DNA from: Seison nebaliae
Lineage: Eukaryota > Rotifera > Pararotatoria > Seisonacea > Seisonidae
Direction of reading: 5' to 3'
Length of the DNA: 64,000 nucleotides
Assembly (NCBI GenBank): GCA_023231475.1
Contig: JALJEE010003072.1
Location: forward strand, 1-64,000
The position numbers were made by a program, and so were the translations under genes. Below are positions 1-12,669 of this stretch, piece by piece (the first letter of the stretch is position 1; every line of letters starts with the position of its first letter). The notes below the pieces were generated by a model. The model searched no databases. It saw nothing but the letters and a program-made list of their open reading frames with translations, and was not told the DNA's origin.

Positions 1-120
1 TTGTTCTTGTTCTTGTTCTTGTTCTTGTTCTTGTTCTTGTTCTTGTTCTTGTTCTTGTTCTTGTTCTTGTTCTTGTTCTTGTTCTTGTTCTTGTTCTTGT
101 TCTTGTTCTTGTTCTTGTTC
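1..120 (+). repeat. (TTGTTC)20 hexanucleotide microsatellite, coding
   Basis: Twenty perfect copies of TTGTTC lie at the extreme left edge. On the minus strand and in the kleisin frame they read GAACAA, that is (Glu-Gln)20. The array is cut by the window edge, so its true length is unknown. Confidence 0.97.
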
Positions 121-1008
121 TTTCATCAAATCGTCTTTAGAAATTGAAGTAATTTCTTTATCAGAATTGGGTGAACTATTTTCCGTTTTACTTTCAATCC
201 CCTCATTACTTTTCTTATTATTCTCTTCGTCATTCACTGATTTATGTTTAGGTTGAAGTACTAACTCATTTTCATCAAAATCGTAAGGGTACTGTTCAAC
301 GATATCCATCGATGGCAATTTTTTCTTCCGTCGAACTGATTTTTTTCGACTTGATCTATTAGCCACACGATCGAGGAAAGAAAATTTCACTTTCTTCTTT
401 CCCCACTCAGTAGGTTTTCGCGCATTCTCAATCAAATCATTCATTTCTTGAACTGCTGTTCCAGACACACCCTGGTTGAGATAGTCATTTGTCATTGGTA
501 AATCTTCTTCAAATTTACATCCAATTTTCATTTTCTTCTCTTCCACATTTCTTCTCCTGTTCCTTTTCCGTTTTAATGAACTGATTTGTCTATTCTTCGA
601 CGACTTAATTGGCTTATCATAATAATTCATATTCCTTGGAAAAATATTAGTCTTCGTGACGGTAATACTAAGCAAATAAGTTGGTACTTTATCATCGTCG
701 ACAATTATCTCGAATGTATTTAAATCATCCGACAGAAGATTATTCAGTTTTAAAATTTCTTCCTTTTTCATAAAGATCTTCTTCCGAATAATTTGGACAA
801 TTCCTTTAATAAAATAACTGCCGAAGTTTAAATCTATTAATGATGAGTCGATCTGATTTAAAAATCGAAAATATTCAGCTAAATCAGTTTCATTCAACCG
901 ATTCTTAGTCAAACGATTGTGGTCGTTAGCAGCCATCCAAATTATCTTTAATGCATGTCCGTTTTCCCCTTCAAACTCTGCCAGATCCAAATTATTGTGA
1001 AATTTCAT
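1..1008 (-). CDS. Alpha-kleisin N-terminus (RAD21/REC8 family), partial
   Basis: An uninterrupted frame starts at the ATG at 1008 and is still open at the left edge (336 codons). Seen: the first ~95 residues carry the Rad21/Rec8 N-terminal pattern: a Gly then KIIWMAA, then DHNRLTKNRLNETDL, then SYFIKGIVQIIRKK, where vertebrate RAD21 has KIWLAAH, KLTKAHVFECNL and LLGVVRIYHRK. In the family this helical domain binds the SMC3 coiled coil to close the cohesin ring. After it comes a basic, Lys/Arg-rich linker, then an acidic stretch, then 20 Glu-Gln dipeptides from the hexanucleotide repeat at 1-120. The C-terminal winged helix is outside the window. Whether this is the mitotic or a meiotic kleisin cannot be told from this half. 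No introns are needed here. Confidence 0.8.
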   Translation of the reverse strand, partial: MKFHNNLDLAEFEGENGHALKIIWMAANDHNRLTKNRLNETDLAEYFRFLNQIDSSLIDLNFGSYFIKGIVQIIRKKIFMKKEEILKLNNLLSDDLNTFEIIVDDDKVPTYLLSITVTKTNIFPRNMNYYDKPIKSSKNRQISSLKRKRNRRRNVEEKKMKIGCKFEEDLPMTNDYLNQGVSGTAVQEMNDLIENARKPTEWGKKKVKFSFLDRVANRSSRKKSVRRKKKLPSMDIVEQYPYDFDENELVLQPKHKSVNDEENNKKSNEGIESKTENSSPNSDKEITSISKDDLMKEQEQEQEQEQEQEQEQEQEQEQEQEQEQEQEQEQEQEQEQ

Positions 1009-2143
1009 TTTTCTGCTTGAAAACTTTCCAATTTCTTTTTAAACTTTCTACAAATTCACTAAAACCCACAGCCGAAATAAATATTTGACTAATTACATAA
1101 TCTCGATAAGTGGATGGAGGTCACAGGTCCGGAGTTGGCTCTCAGTTATCTTACAACACATTCTCCAGTTTTCTTCCCATTTATCACTATTTTAATCACG
1201 ACTATATGTCCTTTTTGAAAGTGAAGCCTGTAAATAATGAAATTGGGAAATATTCCGAAATTTTCCAATTTCATAATTATTTCTCAATAAAAATTATTTG
1301 TTCAAGTCTTTACAATGTAATTCATGTAAAGTTTACATGTTTTATTTTATTATTTTTGTTTTATTTACAAGTTTTCTTAATTAGTATTCCCGTCGGGATA
1401 AAAATGAAAAATAGGAGAAAAAATTATTATCGTCCTCGATGTTAATATAATGTGGTAATTGGTCGGGGGAATCATGATCGATTGATAGCGAAGAGATGGG
1501 GTCATATGAAGTAATAAAAACTTTGAAATCAGTACGAGAAATGTTTACGGATATCTCATAGTATTATATATAAAATATTTAAACTATGTTAGAAATCGTT
1601 AAATATAAATTTAAAATGTAAGCGTTTTTTTTTCGGAAAACCTATGAATGAACTTTCTGCCTAGAAAAAGGGGGCGCTATCGAAAAGTAGCCCGTTCTCC
1701 TAATGAGTCGATTGTAGGCCCGGTCCATCGACAAGAACGAACGATGAAAACATAGGAAGATGGTCTCTAGAGAGTATAGGGGTAGCATTAGACTCCTGAA
1801 AAGTGAAAGACGGATCTTCAACGGAACGATTTTCATTTACGAGAGAAGGAGAAAAAAGTTCTGGAGAATTTATTAGGGATACGGTCGAGAACTGATATGG
1901 AAAGTAATCGCATATCGATCAGCGAATCTAGGAAGATAGTGGTAGAAGTAAGAGGAATGCTTGAGAAAGAAGGACGTCGTCGATAGCCAGACAAAATAAC
2001 CAGGGACCCAAGATTGTACCTTGACGAACATCTGAATTGATTTGGATAGAAGTACTGAAGTTGTCACCATGAACGACTCGTCCAGAAGAGTTCTGAGAAT
2101 GATGAACAAGAACTTTTAGAAGTTTAAAAAATGTTTAGGGTAA
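1009..2143. other. Spacer between kleisin and TAF1B-like genes
   Basis: About 1.1 kb. It holds the 5' flank of the kleisin gene and the 3' flank of the TAF1B-like gene. Short open frames at 1642-1836 and 1873-2109 (minus) show no domain, no splice-site support and no family resemblance. Nothing else is recognised. Confidence 0.5.
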
Positions 2144-4486
2144 TTATTGAATTAAACGATAATAGAAACTATTTAAAATTTTCACAAACGACTTTACTTC
2201 ACAACCAAAAACGTTACACATCATTTCCACGATATATTGTCGAGAAGAATATTTAGCGAATTGTTGAGATGATAATATCCAATGTTTATCCACTTTCACG
2301 ATTTTCGAAATGAAATAATCGTTCTCATTGAATGTTTGACGGAGGAAAAATGGTGTAAATTGATGGTAATATGAATCATTTATTAAGGGAAATTCGTTTT
2401 GTAAAACTTGGAGAATTTTTCTTCCTAAATTCTCTTTATCTTCCGATTGTTTATCAAACAAATATAAAATTGTTGGTATGGGATTGTTGTGAAGAATATT
2501 TGTCTTGTTAATTCTTTTATAAATTAATGATATCTCGTTGGGTAGAATGAGAATGAGTAGATGACGTAGATAATCGAATGGAAAGATATGATGACTGATG
2601 GTTTGATTAATACATTTAATTTTCATTTCTAATAATTCTTCGTCCAATCTCTTCACTTCCAATTCATCGTCGTGATCGATTTGAAAGTTTTGTGAAAGTT
2701 TCTTAAATAGAAATTGACAGTCGTTTTTCGTCACATTTTCATATCGTTTATTATGTGCTTGGAAGAAAGTGGAGTAAGAAAATCGATTGAAATTCATTTC
2801 GAAGATATTGAAAAGATCGGACGGTTTTTTCAATTTCAACAATGACAAATCATCGAAAGAAAACGATCGATCTTTCATTAACAGACTTCGAACGAAGACG
2901 AGTTGTTTGCGTATGATGATGAACCATTGATAGATATCGAATGGATCAGATTTGAGGAAATTATTTAAAATTTTATCGGTCAATTCTTTCGTACGATATG
3001 AGTTGAGAAGTTTACGATAAATTCGAATTAATCGACTTGACATTTGGAGGAATTGGAATGAATAACGAAGAAAGAACATTTCAAGGGAGAGATAAATGAT
3101 GACTAAAATTTGTAGATCGAATGAACATGATAAATTTTCATCAAATTCGATGAATTGATAAAAAAATGTTTTATTGGGAAGATTTTGAATTGGAGCAGCA
3201 GATTGTTCATGGATTTCTTTTAAATAAGTCGTCGTCATTTGTTGAAGGATACGATAAAGATAATGGAATGGCGAATGTTCCATACTGATCAATTCGTCGG
3301 GAAGATTAAGTTGATGGAGAAATTGTTTAGCAATTTCATGAACTTGATATTCATTCGTTTTAGTGAATGGTGAGAAAGTGGGATAAAGTGGAAGATGATT
3401 AAATTTAAATAATTTGTAAACATTGGAAATAATCAATTCATAAGAATAATCGATTAATTTGATAGTAGTTGGAATGAAAGGAATCTCCAAATTCATATAA
3501 TTCTTATTTAATTCTTCTAATTTCGATCGTAATTGAAATTGTGTCATTTGGAAATGATTAAAGAATAATTGATTCTCATTCAATAATGTCCGATATTCAT
3601 CGAATATTATCGGAACATTCATTAAACGTAAACTACTCCAAACGATAATGAGAGATAAAAGACAATTCCTTTTTGGATAAAGATGTTGAATATCATCAAT
3701 TTTTAATTCATTTAAGTTCACTAATTCTCTCTCGGATAAATAAGTAATTCCCATACGTTTCAAATGATTGAAAAGAAGATTAAAAGATATTTTCATAGAT
3801 AATTCTTTCGGACAAATCGTCATTCGAGATAACATAGCCAATTGACGACTGATCATATAAGCAATGAGTGGAGAAATGAGATATTGTTTCCCTTCATCTC
3901 TAAACAAATATTCTAATCTCTTATACATATCTCGATGAATGAGAAAGAAAGGAATCACACAATTTTCATTAGGAAATGTCAAATCGAATTGATTCAATTT
4001 CATTCGACAATTATTCGTCATTTGTAAATCATAATAATTTATCGATTCATTCAGAATTTGATTAATATATTTCAAATCATCCAGATCTCCCGATTCATTA
4101 ACCGAATTGAAATTTTTTTCAATTTTTCCAAAATCATCATATTCATTAAAATTTAACACATTCTCTTCATATGTGAGATCACCATCATAATTCTCTGATA
4201 TCACTGACCGATTACTTTCATTATCAGATGAATCATCATCTGCAATTATCGAACCAGTTATTGTCTCGATTTCTGTATTATTATCATCCTCATCATCATT
4301 GTCGTCGTCATCACCTTTATCTGATCCATAATTATTATCTTCATCAGCATTATAGTTTTTTGATTCGCACATCTCTTCATTGATCTCTTGCATTTGACTT
4401 GAAGTAATCATACAACACGTCAAACAGGTCATGTTTCCATCTATCGATCGTCTCACTTTCTTACTTCCACAATTCGAACATTGCAT
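2144..4486 (-). CDS. TAF1B: TAF1B/Rrn7-like RNA polymerase I initiation factor
   Basis: A single-exon frame of 780 residues with an ATG at 4486. Residues 1-25 form a zinc ribbon (Cys3, Cys6, Cys21, Cys24) followed by ITSSQMQE, the layout of the TFIIB-like ribbon of TAF1B/Rrn7. Residues ~50-130 are an acidic Asp/Glu/Asn linker. From ~170 on the protein is helical, as in the two cyclin folds; the stretch KRNCLLSLIIVWSSLRLMNV followed by PIIF and an FNHF about 15 residues later matches the first cyclin fold of TAF1B. In the family this protein bridges SL1/core factor to Pol I at rDNA promoters. The length suits metazoan TAF1B, though sequence drift is strong. Assignment rests on the ribbon plus cyclin-fold pattern; TFIIB and Brf are less likely because of the length and the long linker. 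Confidence 0.75.
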   Translation of the reverse strand: MQCSNCGSKKVRRSIDGNMTCLTCCMITSSQMQEINEEMCESKNYNADEDNNYGSDKGDDDDNDDEDDNNTEIETITGSIIADDDSSDNESNRSVISENYDGDLTYEENVLNFNEYDDFGKIEKNFNSVNESGDLDDLKYINQILNESINYYDLQMTNNCRMKLNQFDLTFPNENCVIPFFLIHRDMYKRLEYLFRDEGKQYLISPLIAYMISRQLAMLSRMTICPKELSMKISFNLLFNHLKRMGITYLSERELVNLNELKIDDIQHLYPKRNCLLSLIIVWSSLRLMNVPIIFDEYRTLLNENQLFFNHFQMTQFQLRSKLEELNKNYMNLEIPFIPTTIKLIDYSYELIISNVYKLFKFNHLPLYPTFSPFTKTNEYQVHEIAKQFLHQLNLPDELISMEHSPFHYLYRILQQMTTTYLKEIHEQSAAPIQNLPNKTFFYQFIEFDENLSCSFDLQILVIIYLSLEMFFLRYSFQFLQMSSRLIRIYRKLLNSYRTKELTDKILNNFLKSDPFDIYQWFIIIRKQLVFVRSLLMKDRSFSFDDLSLLKLKKPSDLFNIFEMNFNRFSYSTFFQAHNKRYENVTKNDCQFLFKKLSQNFQIDHDDELEVKRLDEELLEMKIKCINQTISHHIFPFDYLRHLLILILPNEISLIYKRINKTNILHNNPIPTILYLFDKQSEDKENLGRKILQVLQNEFPLINDSYYHQFTPFFLRQTFNENDYFISKIVKVDKHWILSSQQFAKYSSRQYIVEMMCNVFGCEVKSFVKILNSFYYRLIQ

Positions 4487-5100
4487 CTTCTTTTACATCA
4501 ATATCTATATTAATTAGCTCACGATAAGTGTGTTGAATTGAACGAATGAAAGCTTTCGATTCATATTTCAAATTGATTCTTTTCTTCTTTTCTATTAGGA
4601 GAAATCGGAAAAAAATTCAGAAAATTATTAATTGGACATTTTACTACTTATTTCTATTTAATTTTTGTTCTCATAACTTAAAATAGGGTTGAAATAATTT
4701 CAAGTTTCATTAATATGATTAGTGATTCATTGACTTTTTTCATATTTCATCTGACTTCATTCTAAGTTCACGATAATGGCTAGAATATATTATCATATTA
4801 AAATATTTTCCATCCAAACATACAAATCACCAATATTTCTGTAGCGGATGTTTTATTTAAAATCTTTGTAAATAAAGGAGAAAATATTATAAAATTTTTG
4901 AGAATGTCAAAATGTCCCAAAGTTCATTTGGTAAGTGGTTGATAGAATGTTAAATTATCGATGGGAAATTGAAAAAAACTGAAATTGGTTTTTAACTCAA
5001 CTCGATTTTCAATTTTCTCTTCACTTCCTTATTTGTTTTCTAAACTGAACATTCCTACAGTTGTCGAAAATCGGTTTGGAAAAAGCGAAATCGAATTCAT
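4487..5100. other. 5' flank of TAF1B-like gene
   Basis: AT-rich sequence upstream of the TAF1B-like start. It has no convincing frame, tRNA or repeat, and presumably carries the promoter. Confidence 0.4.
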
Positions 5101-5760
5101 ATTTCAGTTTCAGTTTCGATTTACTTCCTTATAGTTGAATATAAATAAGAAAGAAATAGAAAGCGTTTATTAGTTTAGAATAACAAAAAATATTTTTTTG
5201 TATTTGAGTTTTGATTTTGGAATTTTGGTAGGGAGTCCAAATGGACTTCCGATCTGTTAGATAATGGTTGGACGACATGGCTAAACATTTGCGCCATGGT
5301 CGTTCTTCTTTCCTTTCTAGGAGAGAATGGGCAATGTACCCATATGCGTTTCCCAAACCATTACTGCAGAACCAAACAACCCGGTCTACAGAATTCTTTA
5401 CAAGTAGGTAATATTCGGGAACGGCCAGTAAGTCCAATCCTCCATAATTGAGGAGGTATTGGTAGCCCGGGAAATAAAGGGAGGCCTGGGCTACTTGAAT
5501 CGTTGTCCAATAGTTTACTTAGACTTTCTGTTTGAACTTTCATTTGGTGCCTATGGCCTAATTGGCATTAGTTACCCAGTTAACATTAGCGGGTCTGGTT
5601 AATATTAACGGGCCCAGTTACCACAACTGGGTCTAGTTAGTATTAATCGGCCCAGCTCAGATTAGATGGTACCATCAATATTCGTTGGTAAAATTAACAT
5701 TTGTTGGTACAATTAACATTTGTTGGTCCAGTTATTATACTCTCTACTCTCACCAAATAC
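5100..5760. other. GC-richer unassigned patch with degenerate ~20-bp repeat
   Basis: Composition is visibly richer in G+C than the flanks (CCCGGG, GGGCCC and AGGCCTGGG words). Two overlapping minus-strand frames (5129-5437 and 5361-5543) suggest a frameshifted coding relic, but I recognise no family. From ~5560 to 5730 a degenerate unit of ~20 bp recurs, with variants of GTTAATATTAACGGGCCCAG, TTAGTATTAATCGGCCCAG and TTAACATTTGTTGGTCCAG. It could be a decayed mobile element or a minisatellite. Confidence 0.45.
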
Positions 5761-5991
5761 ATTCAAATTGTTAAATTTTAACTAACACTATTCAGTTATC
5801 ACATTCACACATTGAATCTTATTGAATTGGTTTGAATATGGAAATAATTTAAAAAAAATTGTTTTATAACAATCTCATTTACCGGCAACAAATTAATTCC
5901 TATTTTCTAATTCCTAATAAACTGTTAAACTTCAATTTCTTCGATGTGTGTTAACAGTTGTTGTTCTTCGTTGTCGTGTCAGACATAGTCG

Positions 5992-6108
5992 AGTAATTGA
6001 ACTATAAAATTGTTTAAATTATTAATTAAATATAATTGTATAAAAACTTTACTACTCTCATAAATACAATTTTATAGTTCAATTACTTATGAGAGTAGTA
6101 AAGTTTTT
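5992..6108. repeat. Interlocked pair of perfect 22-bp inverted repeats
   Basis: Arm A is 5992-6013 and its exact reverse complement is 6066-6087. Arm B is 6042-6063 and its exact reverse complement is 6087-6108. The order is A, B, A', B', so the two stems cannot form at once in a simple nested way; this is an H-type pseudoknot topology. Arms A' and B' share base 6087. No gene is on this segment. Confidence 0.95.
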
Positions 6109-6297
6109 CAATAGTTTGTTAGGTGAAGTAATGAGAAGAGGATTATCATCAGTAATAATTCGTAATATATTTTATTAATAATGGATGTACTTTATAAAAT
6201 TTGTATATATATATACAAGTGTATATATATGATGATCAACTAAATGTGATAAGTGGGAAATTTAAGTTGTTATAGACATACTGGAAAATGCAGATAA

Positions 6298-9200
6298 TTA
6301 TTTATTATCTAAATTATAAAGAAGTGGTTCGACACAGAATCCTCCATCACAAGGATCATAATGTCTTGGTAAGGAATGAGCTGATGTTGATGATAATCCT
6401 CGTTGTCCACATCGGGACACGTCACGAGATTGATGACCTTTTCTGGCTCGATTATTCAATAAATTATTTTTCATCCCAAATTGATTATTAATAATATTCG
6501 TATTCTGATTATTCATCATATTATTTGTGTAGTATATTTGATTGACCATAAACGAATCCATATTATTCGGATTATTATTGTTGTTATTCTTATCAGTATG
6601 CTCAATTGTTATACGATCGTCTGAGATATTATTGTGCATATTTCCATGATTCATAGTATTGTTAGTTACACTGCTCTTATTCATGTTGTGATAACAGTTC
6701 AAATAATTAGAATGACTCAAATTTGTGTTGTTGTTCTTTGTGTTATGTCCACAAGCCAATTTCTGGAATTCTCCATTGTATAATGGTAAATTAGGTGGTG
6801 CTGGTAATGGTGGTGCCGTTCCACCAGTCATTGTCATCGGTTTTCTATCGTACTCATTGAAATAATCGAATGACGTTTGTTGAGTTGTATCGTTGTTGAA
6901 CGGATTTACTGCTGATTGGAAAGATGTCGGTAACAATATTGATGATGGTTCCGTTCCATCAAATCTCAAAGTTGCTGCAGAAGTTTTTGCACGAGTTGCT
7001 GCTCGAATCACATCTATAAAAGAAGATGATTAAGTGTATGTGTATGTAAAATATAAATATGAAGAATAACCATCAGCTGATGGTGGTGGCATACCAGTTC
7101 TTTGTACCAATAACTTTAACGTATCATGACAACCTCTTATTAATTGTGTCGCTTGTTCATGTGTAAGTGATGACGTGTCATATCCGTTAATATTCATAAT
7201 TATATCACCTACTTGCAATTTGTTGAAAGCAGCACCAGTAATACTTGTGACGAGAACGAAAATATTTGAATTGAAATCGCTTCCTCCTCGAATGGAGAAA
7301 CCGAACCCTTTCTTACCTCGTCGTAGAATGATGGAGTAAAGATTCCTATCCAATTGAATCACCGATCCGTCATTCTCCAAATCTCCATAACTGTCGTCAG
7401 TCGAAGTGAAATGTTCATGCTAAATTATAGTTGAATGGGAATTTAAAAAAAAAAAATCAAATTTTCCAACCTCTTCATCAATTTCATATTGATCATTGCG
7501 ACTGGAGAGAACAAGAGAAAGAAACGGATTAGAAAATTTTAAATTTAGTTTTAAAAAGATTTTCAAATAAATTAACTTTTTCTGATGTTGTGATGATAAT
7601 GAATCACTCTCCAATTCATTTTGAGCACAATGTGAATTAGGTATGGTGGAGGAAGATAATGTTAGAACGACATATGTCGAATGAAGACACAATAATTCGT
7701 TAAGTTGATCATGTGACAATTGGACGACTAATTTCCCGTGAACTGCAATTAATTCGTCATTTGGATAAATTCTTCTTGCTTTATCCGCTATACTTCCATC
7801 AATAATTTTACCTAAAAGAAATTATATGACAATTCGAATGAATAAAAAATTAACGAATGAAATGTCGATATCCATTTGGACATTCGATGGTTTTTATTTG
7901 AAATCCATAAGTCTGTCGTGCTTTCTTATGCAACGTCACTTGAATTGACGACACTATCTTACTATTAGCCATATTAATATTATTGTTGGTGTTACTGTTG
8001 TTGTTGTTGTTCACTAAATGACAATGATTATTATTCGTATTATCGTTACAGATTGATGTTGTACGATGATAATCACGGAAATTATCTTAAATAACAGAAA
8101 AAATTTTAAATAGTTTTTTTTTAAATTTAAATGTTAATTAATTTAAATTTAAACTATTTCTCTGATTGTTCTCACCATTCTTCATGGAGGATGGTAAGAT
8201 ATTTCTTTTCAAATGGAGAACGATGTTTCGATGAGCAATTGATCTTTTGAGAAGGTTAAATGTTTCGGTTGATGACAATTGTATCATGCTTTGTCCATTC
8301 ATTCCGATAATTTCATCACCGGATCGTAAACGACCATCTCGAGATGCGGCGCTATCACTTAATACTTCTTCGATTTTCATGGTACGAGTATGTTGATGTG
8401 AATGATTTGGTTGAATCTAAAAAGAAATTTTTTCGAAAGACAAATTTTAATTAGTGGAAAACAGATAAATTTTCTTCTCTAACCGTAAATCCGAAACCAT
8501 TACGATCCTGTGGAAGTATTTTCAATTGGACCGTCAAATATTGAAATTTATTTTCATCATAGCTGTTGTTATTGTTTTTGTGATGGCTGTTGTTGTTGTT
8601 GTTATTATTATTCATATTTTCATCTTTCTTCACATGTTCAACTGATGAGCATTCTTTCCGATGATGTTCTCGGAGATTCGGTTTCTTTCGATTCTCATCC
8701 GTTTTCCATTTCTGACATTCATATGATGCATCATATGAATAATTATTTGGTCGATCTGATCGTTTGTGAGGTTGTGCTGTGATATTTGTCATTCGATTAT
8801 TCACCGGTCGATAATATGTCATAGAATTTTTGAGGAAATGGAGATGTTTGTCTTGTTGGAAGGATGATTGAGGTGGAGGTGGAGGAGCGGTAGCAGCAGT
8901 AGGAATATGATGAGAAAGATGAGAACGGTAATATGGACAACATACTTCATTCTCATTCATTCCATTCCTTGAGAGTAGTTGGTCATGTGCACATCGATTA
9001 ACTGTGGGACATACGTCTATCATCTCATTCGTTAAATGATGTGACAAGTCACAATTACTTCGAATTCTAAAATGATGACCATTATCATTCAAATGGTCAT
9101 TATTATTATTATTGTTATTGTTGTTCTTATTATTATTAGTGCAATGAACATGATTACAATTACACAACTTATTTAATTGCGGCTGCTTGTTGGATGAGTA

Positions 9201-12200
9201 GTGTCTATGACAATTATGATGTTGCTCATCCATCGTATCCATCTGACACAAATCATTCATACACCAACAACTCGATTCATCAAATTCATCAATATCATTC
9301 TCCAAATGATTATCATTCTTATTCTGATGATCATTCTTCATCTCTTTTTCGTGCGCCTCGTTGTTGTTATTCGTTTTCTTCTTTTGGCAATTATGTGTCG
9401 ATCGGGTTCTATGATTCCCCACTTGTAACTGATCCACATGATGATAATTATCTTTATGACGATTATTCTTGCAATAATGATGATAAACTTCATGGTTCTC
9501 TTTCACATTCTTATTCATCTTATTCTGATGCATCGTCTTATTGACAATATTGGGATTGGTCGTAATACGTTGATTGGATGGAGAGATTGGAATTTTCTGC
9601 TCCTTTCCCGAATAACTACAATCGTTTACTGAATTTGAACGGAAACATTCATCTCCATTTCGGAATGGCAATTTATCTTCCTTCTTCTCTACCACATCAT
9701 CCTCACTCTTCTTATTGGATTGACATTGCTTCTTTTTGAGATCAGTCGCTAAATCGAAACAATTCATTCGTGCACAATCCGTCGTTTTCGTCATGGTGGA
9801 AGTGGAACTAGTTAAAGATGACGTCACCGTAATTGTGGTAGTGGGAGTGGTCGAATGATGGGATATGGTTGTTCCTCTCGATGGTATGACCATGGACTTC
9901 GTCTGTAACTTGTTACCATTCGCGAATAAATTACATTTCGAATTATTATTTTGTCGATGATGATGGTGATGATGGTGATGATGATGATTATCATTGATTG
10001 AACATAACGTTGTTGTTTTCGTTGTTGCGGTTGTCATAGATGGTGATGATTTGATCGTTGTTCCATAAAATTCTTTTCTGTTATTCTCATTCCTCGATTT
10101 CTCCAATAATATTGTCGCTGTCGTTGTCGTTGGTGTAGATGAAATCATCGAACTCGTCGTTGTACAATGAACGATATGACAATCTCGGGTGTTGGGGAAG
10201 TGTTCGCTATTATTAAATTTCGCACTTTCGCTCTTTCGTATATTCTCAAAAGGTATAAGTCGATCAATTGCCGTTGACGCAATGGAGAATATGGCAGAAC
10301 GACGATTTTGTGCATTGTTCTTAAGAATTTCATTATAATTCTTACGACTTTTATTACGAGATGAAGGACGACGATTTATATCGTCTCTTATTGTCATATT
10401 GCATAGTAGTTGATTAACATTCAAAGAATATTCACCACAATCCGAATAAACCCTTCTTAATCGTACCGGCTCCCGGTACTCGTCTCCATCTCCAACAAAT
10501 TCATTATTCTTTTCACCTTCTAATAAAGATTTTTAAATAAATAATAAAGCAATTCAAATTAGTTTTTATCAAGTCTTCCGTCTTCACCTTCACATTAACA
10601 ACATCAACAATGACAACCGTAAAATCCTTCTTCTTCAACCTCCTTCCTCCTCCCCCTTCTCCTCCTACCTCGTTCTCCTTCTCATTTCATTCATTTGAAC
10701 AAACAAATAATTTAACAACTTTTTCCTTCCTAATCTTCAATTGAAAATTCTTGAAATATAATTCATTTTATTAAATCAACTTCATTGATTGGATCTCGAG
10801 GAATCACCACCTCTTCCCGCCATCTCACAAATATAAGACAAACAAGCATAATAGACAACATTCCATTCATTGACGAGCATACTTTCTCGTTATTCACACA
10901 GCAAAGTCGATAGAAGAACGAATGAAAATATTCAATTTCATAATTACATTATTCGCTAAGAATTGTTAGGTTGAGAAGATGGGTGAATTGTTTATATAAA
11001 AACTTTTAAGGATTTCTCATTTCTTACAGATTCTCCAGATATCTCCTTCTCAACTCATATTTATATACCATCTTCTTTCATACCAAGTGACGATCAGTCA
11101 TATAACATTATCAACATCTTTCTCCTTCAACAATTCTTCCTCACACCTAAACACATACGTAATAGTTTTCATCCGAACCAACTCTAGACAAATTAATTAA
11201 AATCAACACATCATTATCACTAATGAGAATATACTCCAACTATTTCTTCATCTGAAGAAAAATGATTTCTGAAGTAAAAATTATTAACATGAATGATTGA
11301 CGAACTACTGGACTGGTGGTGGAGTACTACCCTAAAAAAAGATGAGACATAACGAAATTTTCATAAATATTCAATGATCCGTTCTTATCATTCAATTTTT
11401 ATCAAAAACAAATTCTTATCTCTAACAATTATTCTATTATGTTACTCGTAAAATTATGTTATACTCACATTTCATCTACAATCTCTAATTTAACACCCGA
11501 AGAAATTTTGAATTTGGGGAAAAGTTGCAAATGAAAAAAACTACTCATTTCATCACTACTACTCGATAGATATAACAGTTCGAATTCCCCATTATCTATC
11601 ATTCAGAATAACGTTATCGACATTCTGGTACTATTGGGAATAAGTTTTTCGGAAAATTTAACTTAAAACTGTTTTCGCTTCTGAAATGGTTGAATGGAAC
11701 ATGGATGAATCTCTTATTAATAATCAGTATGTATTTATAGTTACTGATGTTACAGAGAGTTGGAAAAGTTTCAAATTATTTTCAATTTCACAATTAAATA
11801 TTATTGGATGATCTCTAGGAAAATGTTATTCTAATTGATATGATGACTGGAATTAAATGATTTAGTCTAAATGATTTGTTAAAAGAGATGAAGAGGAAAT
11901 TGTGTTTATATTTTGGAGGAAAATTTTTAATTCACTTTCGAAGTGTAGATAGGAAGATAACAATGATATGAAAGATAATTTACTTAACATGATGGTGAAA
12001 TGGGAAGCGTAATTATGGATACGGATTGGGAAGGTAATGGAATCATTCGATTTTGAGTTTAAGATGGAGAAAGGAAGTGAAGTTCAATAATTTTAAGAAA
12101 ATATTATTTGTTTGGGGAAGAGAAATGAAATATTATTCAATTTCTTACTCCACTTATGGACATTGTTGTTTAAGGACATAGAATTATAGATTATTTTGAT

Positions 12201-12633
12201 AATCATGCTTATTTTCATAATGCGATCTATTGATACTATTGTTGGCACTAAACGATACATGGTCAACTATGCGGAAGGGTAATGGAATGTATGGGAAGGA
12301 TTAACGAATTTGTTGAAACGATCATCTCAATTCATCTCATCTCATCGAATGGGAATTGAAAGGAAAAATAAATTGACTTTATCTACCAATTCCAATTACA
12401 AACTAAAAAGTTTCTTTTCCTTTTCCAAAAAGAATTTCTCAATAGAATATCTGATCCAATTCGATTGTTTGAGGCAATTCCGTGTTGATTCCAAAAGAAA
12501 GGAATGCTGAAATGTTCCATTCTATTCGTTTGGGTTTTTCTTCTTCTTTTTCCTCTACGATTCGTGGCATTCTTCTTCTTTCAATTTTATTATTATTGAT
12601 TTACTGAAAAATATGATTAGTTCTATTGTTACT

Positions 12634-12669
<36 letters not shown>

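Noticed and set aside
6205-6232. TA-rich run as a promoter or origin
   Set aside because: Simple TA repeat in AT-rich DNA with no supporting context.
8510-9632. Plus-strand open frames across 8.5-9.6 kb
   Set aside because: They are antisense shadows of Asn/His-rich low-complexity coding in the multi-PDZ gene.
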